DNA of 64,000 nt from Streptomyces sp. NA02950 (GTDB taxonomy: Bacteria; Actinomycetota; Actinomycetes; Streptomycetales; Streptomycetaceae). Position 1 is the stretch's first letter, and each line of letters opens with the position of its first letter. A program made the position numbers and the translations under genes. Below are positions 38,472 to 47,518 of this stretch, one piece after another. The notes beneath the pieces are model-generated. The model was not told the DNA's origin, made no database searches, and worked only from the letters and a program-made list of their open reading frames with translations. Location of the stretch: positions 7,003,001 through 7,067,000 of the forward strand of contig NZ_CP054916.1 of the NCBI RefSeq assembly GCF_013364155.1. Direction: 5' to 3'.

Positions 38472-38789
38472 GGGTATCTGATGCTCTCCGGCGCGATCCT
38501 GGCCGAGGTCCTGGCCACGACCTCGATGAAGTACAGCGACGGCCTCACCCGGCTGTGGCCCTCCGCGGCGACCGTCACCGGCTATCTGCTCGCCTTCGCC
38601 CTGCTCGCCCAGACGCTCAAGACTGTCTCCGTCGGCACCGCCTATGCCATATGGGCCGGGGCCGGGACCGCCGTCATCGCCGTCATCGGCATGACCTTCC
38701 TCGGGGAGGCCGCGACCGCCGCCAGGGTGATCGGCATCCTGCTGGTCATCGCCGGGGTCGTGGTGCTCAACCTCGGCGGGGCGCACTGA
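38469..38789 (+). CDS. SMR-family multidrug efflux transporter
   Basis: This 106-residue small multidrug resistance protein has four transmembrane helices and works as a proton/cation antiporter dimer for quaternary ammonium and similar compounds. Glu13 in ILAEVLATTSMKYSDG is the essential carboxylate. The pattern TAYAIWAGAGTAVIAVIGMTFLGE matches the EmrE/QacE type. ATG 38469 overlaps the second operator copy. The stop overlaps the TetR start by one base, so efflux pump and regulator form an autoregulated pair. Confidence 0.93.
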   Translation: MGYLMLSGAILAEVLATTSMKYSDGLTRLWPSAATVTGYLLAFALLAQTLKTVSVGTAYAIWAGAGTAVIAVIGMTFLGEAATAARVIGILLVIAGVVVLNLGGAH

Positions 38790-39328
38790 TGCCGCGCCGC
38801 TACGACCCCGGGCGACGGCAGCGGATCATCGACGCGGCGATCACCGTGGTCGGCGAACGCGGCATCGGCGGACTGAGCCATCGCACGGTGGCGGCCGAGG
38901 CGGACGTCCCGCTCGGCTCGACCACGTACCACTTCGCCACCCTCGACGATCTGCTGGTCGCCGCCCTCCGCCAGGTCAACGCCGACTGGCTGGCCGAACT
39001 GGAGCGCTGGGAGCGCGGCGTCGACCCCGATCGTCCGCTCGCCGGCGAACTGCTGCGGCTGATCGAGACGCTGCTGGACGGGGAGCGCGTCCGGCTGGCG
39101 CTGGAGTACGAGCTGTATCTCACCGCGCTGCGCCGGGAGGCGGTCCGGCCCATGGCCGCCGCCTGCCTGGACGAGATGGCCGCCCTGCTGGCCCGTCGCA
39201 CCGGCGACCTGGGCACCGCACGGGCGGTGGCGGCGCTGCTGGACGGAGTGATCCTCCAGGTCCTGCTGACGGGCAGACCGCTGGAGCGGACCGAGGTACG
39301 GGCGGCGCTGGAACGGCTCACCGGCTGA
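38789..39328 (+). CDS. TetR-family regulator of the SMR pump
   Basis: This 179-residue TetR repressor has the [39 protein letters not shown] at the N-terminus and an all-helical ligand domain ([23 protein letters not shown]). It begins at the last base of the SMR stop (TGATG), so the two are co-translated. It probably binds the tandem 22-bp sites upstream of the pair; the ligand is unknown but likely a pump substrate. Confidence 0.9.
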   Translation: MPRRYDPGRRQRIIDAAITVVGERGIGGLSHRTVAAEADVPLGSTTYHFATLDDLLVAALRQVNADWLAELERWERGVDPDRPLAGELLRLIETLLDGERVRLALEYELYLTALRREAVRPMAAACLDEMAALLARRTGDLGTARAVAALLDGVILQVLLTGRPLERTEVRAALERLTG

Positions 39329-39362
39329 CCGGACACCGGGCGGCCGGAGCACGGACGCCAGA

Positions 39363-39394
39363 CCATCGGGCGACCGGACCACCGGGCGACCGGA
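39363..39394. repeat. 16-bp tandem repeat before dapD
   Basis: CCATCGGGCGACCGGA is followed directly by CCACCGGGCGACCGGA, a one-base variant. It lies in the 181-bp gap between the TetR and dapD genes. Confidence 0.75.
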
Positions 39395-39509
39395 CCACCC
39401 GCCGGAGGCGGCTGCCGGTGTGCGCGAGCGACCGGCTCGGGGTCGGCCTCCGGACCGGTTCATGAGACCGGTTCGCCTCCCGGGCCCGGCTCCGGTTAGC
39501 GTTCTGACC

Positions 39510-40505
39510 ATGACCGACGCAGCCACCACCCGTACCGTCCGCTCCGGCGCCGTTGCCGCCGGCCTCGCCACCCTCACCGAGGACGGCACCGTTCTGGACA
39601 CCTGGTTCCCGTCCCCCGAGCTGGCCGAGGCGCCCGGTCCGGCCGGGACCGAGCGGCTCGACGCCGAGCAGACCGCGGCGCTGCTGGGCGACAACGCCGT
39701 CAAGGCGCTGGGCCCGGACCCGCGCCGCGGGGTCGAGATCGTGGCCGTCCGTACGGTCATCGCCTCGTTCGACGACAAGCCGCTGGACGCCCACGACGTC
39801 TACCTCCGGCTGCATCTGCTCAGCCACCGGCTCGTCGCGCCGCACGGCCAGAACCTCGACGGGATGTTCGGCGTGCTGGCCAACGTGGCGTGGACCTCGC
39901 TGGGGCCGGTCGCCGTCGACCAGCTGGAGCGCGCCCGGCTCGCCGCTCGCGCCGAGGGCCTCCAGCTCACCGTGACCAGTGTCGACAAGTTCCCGCGGAT
40001 GACCGACTACGTGGTCCCCGCCGGGGTCCGCATCGGCGACGCCGACCGCGTACGGCTCGGTGCGCACCTCGCCGCCGGGACCACCGTGATGCACGAGGGC
40101 TTCGTCAACTTCAACGCGGGCACCCTCGGCACCTCCATGGTCGAGGGCCGGATCAGCGCGGGCGTCGTGGTCGGCGACGGCTCGGACATCGGTGGCGGCG
40201 CGTCGATCATGGGCACCCTCTCCGGCGGCGGCAAGCAGACCATCGCCATCGGCGAGCGCTGCCTGCTGGGTGCCCAGGCGGGCATCGGCATCTCGCTCGG
40301 CGACGACTGCATCGTGGAGGCGGGTCTCTACGTGACCGCGGGCACCCGCGTCACCCTGCCCGACGGCAAGATCGTCAAGGCGCTGGAGCTGTCCGGCGCC
40401 CGCAACCTCCTCTTCCGCCGCAACTCCACCACCGGTGCGGTCGAGGCGCTGCCGCGCTCCGGCTCCTGGGGCGGGCTCAACGAAGCGCTGCACAGCCACA
40501 ACTGA
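39510..40505 (+). CDS. dapD: Tetrahydrodipicolinate N-succinyltransferase (DapD)
   Basis: This 331-residue enzyme succinylates tetrahydrodipicolinate in lysine and diaminopimelate synthesis. It is the actinobacterial DapD form: an N-terminal alpha/beta part ([20 protein letters not shown]) and a left-handed beta-helix ([40 protein letters not shown]). ATG 39510 is chosen as the start of the conserved part; the ribosome binding site is weak. It is 17 bp from convergent dapA, another enzyme of the same pathway. Confidence 0.95.
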   Translation: MTDAATTRTVRSGAVAAGLATLTEDGTVLDTWFPSPELAEAPGPAGTERLDAEQTAALLGDNAVKALGPDPRRGVEIVAVRTVIASFDDKPLDAHDVYLRLHLLSHRLVAPHGQNLDGMFGVLANVAWTSLGPVAVDQLERARLAARAEGLQLTVTSVDKFPRMTDYVVPAGVRIGDADRVRLGAHLAAGTTVMHEGFVNFNAGTLGTSMVEGRISAGVVVGDGSDIGGGASIMGTLSGGGKQTIAIGERCLLGAQAGIGISLGDDCIVEAGLYVTAGTRVTLPDGKIVKALELSGARNLLFRRNSTTGAVEALPRSGSWGGLNEALHSHN

Positions 40506-40522
40506 CACGGCTGACCGCTCGC

Positions 40523-41455
40523 TCAGAGCGGATCGGTCCCGTCCCAGGCCGGCCCGGTCGTCGCCCGCTTGTAGGTGTCGGTCAGGCCGGCCGTGGTGTC
40601 GGCGTCGGCCGGGAGCAGCGGTGCCCGGACCGGGCCCCCGGGCAGTCCCAGCGCGTCGAGCAGCGCCTTGGCGGTGACCGCGCCGGGCAGCCGCGACATC
40701 ATCGCGTCGATCAGCGGCGTCAGCGCGAGATGGCGGCGGGCCGCGGTGCCCGGCTCGCCCGCGTCGTACGCGTCCACCACGGCGCGCACCCGGCGCGGCG
40801 CCACGTTGGCGACCGTGCTGATGTACCCGTCGGCGCCGATCGCCCGCAGCGGCAGATTCTGCTCGTCGCAGCCGGAGTAGTAGGCGAGACCGGTCGCCGC
40901 CAGCACCTTCGCCGACTTCATCAGGTCGTACGCGCAGTCCTTCACCCCCGTCACCCGCGGATGCTCGGCGAGCCGCAGCAGGGTGTCGTGGGAGAGCGCG
41001 GTGCCGGTCCGGCCCGGGATGTCGTACAGCACGACGGGCAGCCCGGCCGCGTCCGCGACGGTGCGGAAGTGCGCCCGGACCGCCTCCTGCGGCGGGCGGC
41101 TGTAGTACGGGGTGACCACCAACAGCGCGTGGGCGCCCGCCCGTTCGGCCGCCCGCGCCAGCTCGACCGCGTGCCGGGTGTTGTTGCTGCCGACCCCCGC
41201 CGTGATCCGTGCCCGGTCGCCGACCGCCTCTGCCACCGCCCGGATGACCGCCTCCTGTTCGGCGTCGCTGGTGGTGGGTGCCTCACCGCTGGTGCCGTTC
41301 ACCACCAGTCCGTCGCAGCCGCCCTCGTCGACGAGGCGGGTGGCGAGCAGTTGGGTGCCGTCGAGGTCGAGCGAGCCGTCGGCGGCGAAGGGCGTGATCA
41401 TGGCGCAGGCGGTACGGCCGGAGGGGCCGCCGGTGCGGCGGTGGTGTGTGGACAT
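40523..41455 (-). CDS. dapA: 4-hydroxy-tetrahydrodipicolinate synthase (DapA)
   Basis: This 310-residue TIM-barrel aldolase condenses pyruvate and aspartate semialdehyde, the first step to diaminopimelate and lysine. GLVVNGTSGEAPTTSDAEQ is the pyruvate-binding motif, VVTPYYSRPPQEAV has the catalytic Tyr, YDIPGRTG is a conserved loop and GVKDCAYD contains the Schiff-base lysine. The start ATG 41455 follows weak purines. The N-terminal 20 residues are an Arg/His-rich extension. Confidence 0.93.
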   Translation of the reverse strand: MSTHHRRTGGPSGRTACAMITPFAADGSLDLDGTQLLATRLVDEGGCDGLVVNGTSGEAPTTSDAEQEAVIRAVAEAVGDRARITAGVGSNNTRHAVELARAAERAGAHALLVVTPYYSRPPQEAVRAHFRTVADAAGLPVVLYDIPGRTGTALSHDTLLRLAEHPRVTGVKDCAYDLMKSAKVLAATGLAYYSGCDEQNLPLRAIGADGYISTVANVAPRRVRAVVDAYDAGEPGTAARRHLALTPLIDAMMSRLPGAVTAKALLDALGLPGGPVRAPLLPADADTTAGLTDTYKRATTGPAWDGTDPL

Positions 41456-41543
41456 GGGGGAAGTCTCATATCCACTGTCCTGTAGGTCCACTTCAGAGTT
41501 CTTCACCCTACCGTGCAGCATTACTGTCGGGTGAGTGCGTGGG

Positions 41544-42074
41544 CTACGGACTCTGGGCGAGGACGTACACTCGGGCGCCCGACTCGGTGGGGCTGCCCTC
41601 GCCAGGACCGTCGTAGACCACGTACACATCCCGACGTACACCCCCGTCGAGATCGGTGAAGGCCAGGTCCGCGTGGGAGGGCACATGGCTGGTGAGGCCG
41701 TCCGCGACCTCGCGGGGGATGACGGCGTTGACGCGGCCGGGGCCGCCGATCCGGTAGGTGGCGCGGAAGTCCTTGACGCTGCTGTCCTGGCCGCCGAGCA
41801 CCCGGTAGCGCAGATAGGCGGTGTGCCCGGCGGTACGGCCCTCGACCGGTACGTAGAAGCGGCCCGCGTGCGGATTCTGTTCGGGCGCGAAACGGGCCAG
41901 TCGCTCGGCCCGGTCGGTCATCGAGGGGCGCGCGTCGCTGTCCGGCCCGAGGAAGAACCACATGCCCAGGGCACCGAGCAGGAGCAGCGTCAGGCCCAGG
42001 ACTCCCAGCGGGATCATCCAGCCCGCCCGGTATCGCCCGGATCGGGTCGCGGGCCCGGTGGGTGACGGTGACAT
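41544..42074 (-). CDS. Membrane-anchored protein of unknown function
   Basis: This 176-residue protein is not recognised. A short cytoplasmic, Arg-containing start precedes one transmembrane helix (PLGVLGLTLLLLGALGMWFF), then an extracytoplasmic beta-rich domain with FYVPVEGRTAGHTAYLRYRV and YRIGGPGRVNAVIPREVAD. There is no signal cleavage site or lipobox, so it should be anchored with its C-terminus outside. ATG 42074 has AGGGGG upstream. It lies downstream of the nuclease gene, separated by a strong terminator. Confidence 0.75.
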   Translation of the reverse strand: MSPSPTGPATRSGRYRAGWMIPLGVLGLTLLLLGALGMWFFLGPDSDARPSMTDRAERLARFAPEQNPHAGRFYVPVEGRTAGHTAYLRYRVLGGQDSSVKDFRATYRIGGPGRVNAVIPREVADGLTSHVPSHADLAFTDLDGGVRRDVYVVYDGPGEGSPTESGARVYVLAQSP

Positions 42075-42091
42075 GCGGCCCCCTGACGCAC

Positions 42092-42132
42092 AGTGCTCCG
42101 GAGTCCGGCGGGATGCCGGACTCCGGAGCACT
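42092..42132. terminator. Strong hairpin terminator of the nuclease gene
   Basis: A perfect 18-bp stem (42092-42109 with 42115-42132) has a 5-base loop, 26 bases after the minus-strand stop at 42159. Confidence 0.9.
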
Positions 42133-42158
42133 CTAATCAGGTGCGTTCCACAGGATCT

Positions 42159-44009
42159 CTAGGGGCGCACACGGACGACCTGCGGGTCGTGGTCGCTGGA
42201 CTGGTCCGCGAACTCGGAGTTGATGTGCACGATGTCGTAGTCCGGGCGGCGCAGCGCGCGGCTGGTGAGGATGTGGTCCAGCACCTGCGCATTGCCGTTG
42301 TAGACATAGCCGTAGCGCTCGGCGCGCGGCAGCCGCGTCACCAGGTCGGTGAGGACCCCGCCCTTGGTGAGCGCGCCCAGCGCGGGCGAGAACTGGTAGT
42401 CGTTGAGGTCTCCCGCGACCACGACGGAGGCCTTCGGGTCGGCGGCCAGCAGCTCCTTGACGAAGCCGTTCACCGCCTTGGCCTGTCCGGTGCGCTGGGT
42501 CTCCGAGGAGCGGGCCGGGGGCTGGAAGCGGCTGTCGAGACCCTGGTCGCCGCCCTTGGAGTTGAAGTGGTTGGCGACCACGAACACCGGACGGCCACGG
42601 AAGGAGAACTGCCCGGCCAGCGGCTTGCGGCTGTCCTTCCACACCTCCTCGCCCGGGGCGATACGGCCCGGGGAGGCCGACAGTGCGGCCCTGCCGTCCT
42701 TCTTCACCACCCGCACCGGGGTGGTGGAGTCCCCGCCCGGGACGTCGGTGAACGAGACCCGCTTCGGGTTGTAGAGGAACGCGACCCGGATGTTGCCGCC
42801 CGGCTGCCCGCCGTCCTGGTCGTCAACCGGGTCGATCTGCCGCCACTCGTACGAGGGGCCACCGGCCGCCGCGATCGCGTCGGTCAGCTTCTTCAGGGTG
42901 GCGTTCGCGCCGACGACGCCGTCGTTGGTCGGGCCGTTGTCGTCCTGGACCTCCTCCAGGGCGACGATGTCCGGCGAGGCGAGATTGCCGACCAGGGCGG
43001 CGGCGAGGCGGTCGAACTTCGCCTGCGCGGTCTTGGGGGAGAGGTTCTCCACGTTGTAGGTGGCGATGGAGAGTTCGTCCGACGTCTGCGGCCGGGTCCG
43101 CTCGCGCTCCGGCCCGTGGTCGGCGAGTTCGCCGAGCGCGGTGGCCGCGATCGTGTAGCCGCCGAAGTTGTCGTAGTCGAGCGGGCCCTCGGTGGTGCCG
43201 GTCAGCTCGTCGCCGACGTCCGCCACGGGGAAGGGGTGCTGGGCGTACGGGAGGAGGGACGCCACCTTCAGCCGCCCGGAGTTCGGGTCGCGGTAGGAGT
43301 CGTAGAGCGCCCCGCCGCGTGCGGTGCGGTGGTGACGTGGCTCGGCGGTGACCCACAGCTCCTTGTAGGTGTTGGTCGCCCCGACGACGGGAGCGTTCGC
43401 GACCGAGACCCGCATCCCCTCCAGCGACTCGTACCGGTCCAGCGCGTACGAGCGGGGCCGCAGCGGCAGCCCTTCGATGGAGCCGTCCGCGGTGTCGCCG
43501 TCGCCGTCGCCGTTGCCGTCCGGGGCGTACCGGTCGGGGACGGTGGAGGCGTTGAGCCGGAACGCGGCGGGCAGCGCGTTGCCGGAGGATCCGACCGTCC
43601 AGGTCGCCTTGGTGATCTCGGTCATCGACTGAAGCCCGGCGTCGGCACCGCCCGGGTAGTACTCGCTCACCGTGCCGGAGACCGTGACCGCGTCGCCGAC
43701 GGTGACCGACGGCGTCGTCGACCCGGTGAACACGAAGATCGCCTCACTGGTGGTCCGGTCCTTGTCGGGGCTGGCGTCCTGCATCCAGAACCCGCGCGCG
43801 GAGCCGAAGGAACGTATCGCCGTAACCGTGCCGGGAACGTCGGTCACCTTCTGCCCGGCCAGCGGGGATATCCGGGTGCTGCCCTGGATGTCATGTATCC
43901 GTACCTCGGCGGCGGAAGCCGACGACGGCACGACGACCAGCCCGGCCGCGAGCGCGGAGGCGACGGCGGCGGTGACGGTGAGAGGTGCGCGCAGGGCGCG
44001 TGGGGACAT
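42159..44009 (-). CDS. Secreted endonuclease/exonuclease/phosphatase-family protein
   Basis: This is a 616-residue exported hydrolase. A Sec signal (hydrophobic APLTVTAAVASALAAGLVVV, ending ASA) is followed by an OB-fold-like region (IHDIQGSTRISPLAGQKVTDV, SVTVGDAVTVSGTVSEYYPG) and then the EEP catalytic domain. Its motifs are ATYNVEN, DIVALEEVQDDNGP, ANHFNSKGGDQG, VVAGDLNDYQFSP and the terminal SSDHDPQVV. This layout matches secreted nucleases of the ExeM/NucH type, probably acting on extracellular DNA for phosphate or nucleosides. ATG 44009 has GGAGG eight bases upstream. Confidence 0.9.
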   Translation of the reverse strand: MSPRALRAPLTVTAAVASALAAGLVVVPSSASAAEVRIHDIQGSTRISPLAGQKVTDVPGTVTAIRSFGSARGFWMQDASPDKDRTTSEAIFVFTGSTTPSVTVGDAVTVSGTVSEYYPGGADAGLQSMTEITKATWTVGSSGNALPAAFRLNASTVPDRYAPDGNGDGDGDTADGSIEGLPLRPRSYALDRYESLEGMRVSVANAPVVGATNTYKELWVTAEPRHHRTARGGALYDSYRDPNSGRLKVASLLPYAQHPFPVADVGDELTGTTEGPLDYDNFGGYTIAATALGELADHGPERERTRPQTSDELSIATYNVENLSPKTAQAKFDRLAAALVGNLASPDIVALEEVQDDNGPTNDGVVGANATLKKLTDAIAAAGGPSYEWRQIDPVDDQDGGQPGGNIRVAFLYNPKRVSFTDVPGGDSTTPVRVVKKDGRAALSASPGRIAPGEEVWKDSRKPLAGQFSFRGRPVFVVANHFNSKGGDQGLDSRFQPPARSSETQRTGQAKAVNGFVKELLAADPKASVVVAGDLNDYQFSPALGALTKGGVLTDLVTRLPRAERYGYVYNGNAQVLDHILTSRALRRPDYDIVHINSEFADQSSDHDPQVVRVRP

Positions 44010-44064
44010 GGTGATGGCCTCCGGAAAGGAGTGAACAGAGGGAAAATGGGCCTCTACGCGCGTC

Positions 44065-44094
44065 AATCTCGGCCCTGGCCAGGGCAGTTGTCAA
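44065..44094 (-). promoter_or_regulatory. Candidate promoter with spacer palindrome for the nuclease gene
   Basis: Reading the minus strand, a consensus TTGACA (44094-44089) and GAGATT (44070-44065) are 18 bases apart. The spacer holds the perfect 14-bp palindrome GCCCTGGCCAGGGC (44072-44085), placed where an operator would block polymerase. Confidence 0.5.
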
Positions 44095-44841
44095 GGGATG
44101 AAGGATGTATGGGGCGGGACGCGTGGGTGAATCCGCGGATCGTGGACGGGTACGGGCCGTCGGCCGTCGGCCGTCGGGCGCTTGGGCCGGTCCGGCGGGG
44201 CGTGCGTGTGCTGTGCGCGCCGCGGTAGCCGGAGGCGCCTCCGCCCGTGCGCCGGGCGCGACCGCCTCGCGCGCCGCGCGAGCCCGGGAACGGCCGTGAC
44301 CGCCCCCGGCCGCGGAAACCACATCGGGGTGATGGCGCGGGCCGGGCTCCGGGGAGCGGTGGTAGCGCCCGGCCTCGGGGCTCGGTGGAGTACGGCCGGG
44401 CCGTCGGTCGGGGTTGACCGCGCCGCGGCGGACGTATGCCGGTGCGCCGCGCGGGTGCCCCGGGCCTGTACGGCCGGAGCCGGTGTAACACGGGGGCTTC
44501 GGCTCGGTCGGGGGGCGACGTCGGGTGGACCGGGTCGGCCGGTCCTCGCGGGCTCCGGGGAGCGGTGGTAGCGGTTCGGCGGTGTCACGGTGGGGCATTG
44601 GTGGAGGTGTGGCCGGGCCCCGGTCGGGTGTTGACCGGGTCCCTCGGGACGCGGTCAACAGCGCGCCGCGCGGGCGGGCCGGACGGGCCTCGCGCCGCGT
44701 CGTCGTGGCCGAATCATCCGGTTGCCGGGGCGCAGGGCCACATCGGGACGAAACTGCCCGCACGTTCCGTCTACGCTGGGGTCGGCCGCGTGTCCATACC
44801 GTGCCCGCGACATCCGCATCCCCGAGGAGATGACTCCGCCC
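44095..44841. repeat. Gene-free accessory stretch with long direct duplication
   Basis: About 750 bp show no gene with coding features. A 24-bp sequence beginning GGGCTCCGGGGAGCGGTGG occurs perfectly at 44344-44367 and 44550-44573, 206 bp apart, with flanking similarity (GTTGACCG near 44415 and 44630, and GCGCCGCGCGGG near 44449 and 44661). This suggests an old tandem duplication of about 206 bp that has since diverged. Confidence 0.5.
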
Positions 44842-46359
44842 ATGCCCGGAGACCGCCCCACCATGCCGCCCGTGCGGCTGCGCACCGACGCGGAACTCGC
44901 GCGGGACGCGCTCGCCGCGCCGCTCCTCGCCCGCGCGGTGCGGCTCGCCCGCTGGGTCGAGCCGGGGAAGCCGGTCGGCTCGGGCGGCGTCCTGCCGGGG
45001 GACGATCTGCGCGCCGCCGTCGAGCTGCTCGACCTCACCGCCGACGAGAACGGTCCTGAGTACACCGCCCAGGCCTGGCAGCTCGCCGTCGACACCGGAC
45101 TCGTGGAGATCCAGGAGAGCGACGACGAGGGCGACGAGGACGCGGGGGACGCGGAGAGCGCGGCGGGCGCTGACGACGACGGCACCCACGCCACCGCCGT
45201 CAGCGGTGAGGAACTGCGCCTGCTCACCCAGGGCAGCCCCCAGGACGTCCTGGACATCTGGCTCGACGGCTTCGAGACCGTCCTCGCCGACGCCGCAGCC
45301 CCCGACCTCGGCGACATCGTCGACCAGATCAGCGAGGGCGGCCAGCTCGACCTCGACGCGATCGACTGGAACCCGGAGGAAGAGGCCGAGTTCCTCGACG
45401 GGATCCTGGGCAACCTGTACATGCTCACCGCCCTCGACGAGGACGCCGCCACCGGCTTCGTCCCGCTTCCCGCCCTCGCCGCCTCCGTGATCGTCCCCGA
45501 GGACATGGACGAGCCCACGGACGACATTCTCGAAGAGGTCTCCGACGCGATGATGCGGCTGGACGACCAGTTCCGGCTGCTCGCACCGACCGGCATGATC
45601 GACTACCAGCCGGTGGACGAGGCGCTCATCGAGGAGGTCGACGGCGAGGGCCGCATCCAGGGCTCCGACGCGGCCCGTGCCGACGACGAAGAGGAGGACG
45701 TCTCCCGCTACGGCATGGTCCGGCTCACCCCGCTCGGCGTCTACGGCATGCGGTCCCGCATGGTGGAGGCGGGCATCGACGCCCCGGTCGTCGGCGATCT
45801 GGCCGACAAGGGCGCGGACGTGCTGCTGGACGCCCTGCCCGGCCACCCCGAGCCCGCCGCGCAGACCGAGGCCGAGCAGTGGCTCGGTCGTCGTACGCCG
45901 GAGGAGGCCGCCCGCGAACTGCTGGCCGCCGCCCGCGGCGACGACGAGGCCGCCCCGCTGCGCCGCCTCACCTGCCAGCAGACGCTGTCGCTGGTCGGGG
46001 CCGCCGCCGAGCCCGCGCTGCGCGAGGTGCTCGACGACCGCCACTTGGGCGGGCTGGCCCGGGTATGGCTGGCCGAGCACGGCGCACCGGGGGTGCCCGA
46101 GCCGTCGGAGGAGATGGTCTTCTGGCTGACGGTGGACACGCTGGCCGCGCAGCTCTCGAGCGAGGGCGACTCCGAGGAACTGCGGGAGCTGGTGCGCGGA
46201 CTGGTCGACCAGTCCGGGAGCTTCTTCGACTCGGCGTGGCGGGTGGACCACCCGGCCACGGCGGATGTGCTGGAGGCGATGGGCCGTCTGCATCCGGACA
46301 AGAAGGCCGCCAAGGAAGCCCGCAAGGCAGCCTTCAAAGCCCGCTCCCGGCGGAGCTGA
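44842..46359 (+). CDS. Large acidic protein of unknown function
   Basis: This 505-residue soluble protein is not recognised. It is very acidic, with Asp/Glu runs (ESDDEGDEDAGDAES, DEEEEDVSR), mostly helical by composition, and its last 18 residues are Lys/Arg/Ala-rich (KKAAKEARKAAFKARSRR). The middle has MIDYQPVDEALIEEVDGEG, and a later part resembles helical repeats. There is no signal or membrane segment. ATG 44842 is chosen, since GAGGAG at 44824-44829 is too close to ATG 44830; the choice is uncertain. The stop codon runs directly into a 22-bp tandem repeat. Confidence 0.75.
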   Translation: MPGDRPTMPPVRLRTDAELARDALAAPLLARAVRLARWVEPGKPVGSGGVLPGDDLRAAVELLDLTADENGPEYTAQAWQLAVDTGLVEIQESDDEGDEDAGDAESAAGADDDGTHATAVSGEELRLLTQGSPQDVLDIWLDGFETVLADAAAPDLGDIVDQISEGGQLDLDAIDWNPEEEAEFLDGILGNLYMLTALDEDAATGFVPLPALAASVIVPEDMDEPTDDILEEVSDAMMRLDDQFRLLAPTGMIDYQPVDEALIEEVDGEGRIQGSDAARADDEEEDVSRYGMVRLTPLGVYGMRSRMVEAGIDAPVVGDLADKGADVLLDALPGHPEPAAQTEAEQWLGRRTPEEAARELLAAARGDDEAAPLRRLTCQQTLSLVGAAAEPALREVLDDRHLGGLARVWLAEHGAPGVPEPSEEMVFWLTVDTLAAQLSSEGDSEELRELVRGLVDQSGSFFDSAWRVDHPATADVLEAMGRLHPDKKAAKEARKAAFKARSRRS

Positions 46360-46445
46360 GCTACGCCTGGCGGCGGGCCGAGCTACGCCTGGCGGCGGGC
46401 CGAGCTACGCCTGGCGGCGGGCCGAGCTACGCCTGGCGGCGGGCC
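46358..46445. repeat. Four perfect 22-bp tandem repeats
   Basis: The unit starts GAGCTACGCCTGGCGGCGGG and ends CC; it repeats four times without a mismatch, beginning inside the TGA stop of the acidic protein gene. The length is not a multiple of three. Confidence 0.95.
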
Positions 46446-46776
46446 GAGCGACTTCCGGTGCCCCGGTGCCCAGATGCCCGACGAAACGCCGCCCGCCCGC
46501 CGGGTTTCCCGCCCCCGCGCCCAGCGAGGGCGCAGCTCGCGCTCCGCGTCGTCCGACCGCGCGGGTGCGCGGGCATCAGAGCGGGCTTGGCGATGGCCAC
46601 CCCCGGTCCCGCGCCCGAACGCGGCTTTCGCGTGCCGGGGGTCCGGCGTCCCGCCCCGCGGCCCGCGCCAGCGGCACATGGTCCGGCGGCCCCACCCCGC
46701 CTCCGCAGCGCGAGGCCCTCACCTCGGTTCGCCGCCGCCCGCGATCGGTGGCTCGCACGGTCCACCACCTCGCGGC
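46446..46776. other. Gene-free stretch between two repeat arrays
   Basis: This 331-bp GC-rich segment has open frames on both strands that show no family motif, no ribosome binding site and strongly biased Arg/Pro/Ala composition. I see no gene in it. Confidence 0.6.
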
Positions 46777-47490
46777 CCGAGGCCATCCACCGACCCCCGG
46801 CCGGGAGGCCATCCACCACCGACCCCCGGCCAGGAGGCCACCGACCCCCGGCCAGGAGGCCGCCGACCCCCGGCCGGGAAGCCGCCCGCCCCCGGCCAGG
46901 AGGCCACCGACCCCCGGCCAGGAGGCCGCCGACCCCCGGCCGGGAAGCCGCCCGCCGGCCAGGAGGCCACCGACCCCCGGTCGAGAGGCCATCAACCGTC
47001 CACCTCCGGCTGGGAGGCCACCGACCCCCGGTCGAGAGGCCATCAACCGTCCACCTCCGGCTGGGAGGCCGCCCACCCCCGGCGGGAGGCCACCCACCAC
47101 CGACCCCCGGCTGGGAGGCCGCCCGCCCCCGGCCAGGAGGCCACCGACCCCCGGCCGGGAAGCCACCGACCCCCGGCCGGGAAGCCACCGACCCCCGGCC
47201 GGGAAGCCACCGACCCCCGGCCGGGAGGCCCTCCACCTTCGGCCGGGAGGCCACCGACCCCCGGTCGAGAGGCCATCAACCGTCCACCTCCGGCTGCAAG
47301 GCCGTCCACCTCCGGATGGGAGGCCGCCCACCCCCGGCGGGAGGCCACCCACCACCGACCCCCGGCTGGGAGGCCGCCCGCCCCCGGCCAGGAGGCCACC
47401 GACCCCCGGCCGGGAAGCCACCGACCCCGGCCAGGAGGCCACCCACCCCCCGGCCAGGAGGCGACCCAACCCCGGCCGGGAGGCCACCCG
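46777..47490. repeat. Minisatellite of about 30 units of 22 and 29 bp
   Basis: The common unit is 22 bp, (A/G)GGA(G/A)GCCACCGACCCC followed by CGGCC, with variants carrying ACC, GCC or GCCC in the middle. About six units are 29 bp, with inserted AACCGTCCACCT-type or CCACCACC sequence. I count about 30 units with no unique spacers. Blocks of units recur in the same order: units near 47011-47150 match those near 47267-47395, so the array grew by block duplication. All units share GGCC at the junction. The length is not divisible by three, so it drifts through all frames and is not coding. Confidence 0.9.
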
Positions 47491-47518
47491 GTAATTCGGC
47501 GCGGTGATGTCGCGTGCC

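Noticed and set aside
46777..47490. The repeat array as a CRISPR
   Set aside because: Units are contiguous, with no unique spacers of constant length; the units themselves vary, and no cas gene is near.
46384..47507. Long Pro/Arg-rich open frames on both strands across the repeats
   Set aside because: All six frames stay open because of composition and the 22-bp period. They lack ribosome binding sites and family motifs, and drift through frames.
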